A DNA stretch of 6,757 nucleotides from NCBI GenBank assembly GCA_937915965.1, contig CALGHC010000853.1, forward strand, positions 1-6,757, in the 5' to 3' direction. Below are positions 5,966-6,757 of the stretch, piece after piece. Origin of the DNA: an uncultured Myxococcales bacterium (GTDB lineage: Bacteria > Myxococcota_A > UBA9042). Each line of letters opens with the position of its first letter. The first letter of the stretch is position 1. Below the pieces are notes generated by a model. The model ran no database searches, had not been told where the DNA came from, and saw only the letters and a list, made by a program, of their open reading frames with translations. A program made the position numbers and the translations under genes.

Positions 5966-6757
5966 ATGACCCACGCCCTGATCACCGCATCCGGCCGCCA
6001 GCTGGGGCGCCCCGTCGTCGCGACGGCTCTCTTCGTCCTGATCGCGCTGGCGGGCTGCGACGGTGGCACCGGCGACGACAAGGACACGGCCAGCGTCAAA
6101 GCGAGCTGGCACATCGAACACGAGGGACTCGCCGGCGCGATCATCTCGATATGGGGTCGTGGCGTCGACGATGTCTGGCTCGCCGGGGCTGCGCGCAAGG
6201 CAGCCGAAACGGCAGAGAGCAAGGGCCCGACCCTCATGCACCGCGACAAGGACGGGTGGCAGACCCTTGAGACCGGCATCGACACGGGCCACCTGTGGTG
6301 GGTCTACGGCAACGAAGAGGATTTCGTATGGGTCTGTGGGGACGGCGGCCGCATCGGCAAGTGGATGCAGAAGGACGCGAACTACGTCGAACTGGCCGCG
6401 GCGACGACCGCCACGCTGTACGGACTGTGGGGACCCAAGGACGGACCGGTGTGGGCCGTCGGCGGCCACGTCTATCCCAATCAGGGACCGCCGGTCATCG
6501 TCCGCGTCGACGGCGATGTGGCCACCCTTGAGACGGCGCTGCCGGCGAACATCGCCCCTGGAGCGGTCTTCTTCAAGGTGTGGGGACGCAGCGCGACGGA
6601 CGTCACGGTCATCTCCGACCAGGGAGATGTGCTGCACTGGGACGGCAAGGTCTGGACCAACGACGTGATGCCCGGAGAGCCGCGGCTGGTGACGGTCCAC
6701 GGCAACGCTGACGAACGCATCATCGTAGGTGGCTTGGCGACCGCGTCGATATTCGAA
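5966..6757 (+). CDS. Secreted lipoprotein with beta-propeller-like 'WG..DVW.VG' repeats (3' end outside window)
   Basis: 264 residues are visible with no stop before the right edge. The N-terminus has a lipoprotein signal peptide: Arg11 and Arg15, a hydrophobic stretch 17-29, then lipobox LAGC with Cys31 as the lipidation site. A short Gly/Asp-rich linker follows. After it come five spaced units beginning near residues 62, 112, 154, 205 and 244, for example IWGRGVDDVWLAG, LWGPKDGPVWAVG and VWGRSATDVTVIS. The period is about 40-50 residues, consistent with blades of a WD40/BNR/YVTN-like propeller. Such proteins are numerous in Myxococcota and most have no known function; an envelope or surface binding role is only a guess. 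The residue after Cys31 is Asp, which in E. coli favours inner-membrane retention, but sorting rules differ elsewhere. ATG 5966 has GGAGG (5954-5958) seven bases upstream. The gene is divergent from the phosphate operon. Confidence 0.88.
   Translation, partial: MTHALITASGRQLGRPVVATALFVLIALAGCDGGTGDDKDTASVKASWHIEHEGLAGAIISIWGRGVDDVWLAGAARKAAETAESKGPTLMHRDKDGWQTLETGIDTGHLWWVYGNEEDFVWVCGDGGRIGKWMQKDANYVELAAATTATLYGLWGPKDGPVWAVGGHVYPNQGPPVIVRVDGDVATLETALPANIAPGAVFFKVWGRSATDVTVISDQGDVLHWDGKVWTNDVMPGEPRLVTVHGNADERIIVGGLATASIFE

Noticed and set aside
5860..6270. 136-codon plus-strand open frame overlapping the lipoprotein start
   Set aside because: It is out of frame with the lipoprotein, which has an SD, a signal peptide, a lipobox and repeats. 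The 5860 frame shows none of these.

Overview
The window is GC-rich (roughly two thirds G+C by eye), densely coded bacterial chromosome with strong GGAGG-type ribosome binding sites and frequent non-ATG starts. The partial lipoprotein at the right edge has repeated 'WG...DVW.VG' units, a protein style abundant in Myxococcota and related deltaproteobacterial lineages. The best guess is therefore a myxobacterium-like or other uncultivated deltaproteobacterial organism. That is an inference from style, not a marker-gene result.

Region 1 (1-3986, minus strand) is a tightly coupled redox operon read right to left. It encodes a NuoE-like [2Fe-2S] thioredoxin-fold subunit (3375-3986), a NuoF-like FMN/NADH subunit with an extra C-terminal two-cluster ferredoxin domain (1555-3378), and a GltD/NfnB-like FAD protein with an N-terminal NuoG-type [2Fe-2S] domain (1558 leftwards, running off the window). 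The gene junctions are ATGA and GTGA overlaps. The set is not respiratory Complex I. It matches the soluble NuoEF-type diaphorase modules (HydBC/BfuBC-like) that occur in NAD-linked formate dehydrogenases and in the Sporomusa-type electron-bifurcating transhydrogenase (StnABC). Both an NAD(H) site (NuoF-like) and an NADP(H)-type site (GltD-like, YRR motif) are present. Which complex this is depends on the gene lying left of position 1.

Region 2 (3987-4120) is a short intergenic stretch with a possible promoter for the redox operon and a perfect GC hairpin just after the pit stop codon.

Region 3 (4121-5727, minus strand) is a two-gene phosphate uptake operon: a PhoU-like DUF47 protein (Pit accessory protein) followed 14 bases later by a PiT-family phosphate permease with both signature repeats intact.

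Region 4 (5728-5965) is the divergent intergenic region. It holds a striking 13-bp-stem inverted repeat in front of the phosphate operon and a good promoter candidate for the rightward gene.

Region 5 (5966-6757, plus strand) is the start of a secreted or surface lipoprotein with a beta-propeller-like repeat domain, cut off by the window end. The three transcription units look functionally independent of one another. No RNA gene, mobile element or CRISPR array was seen.
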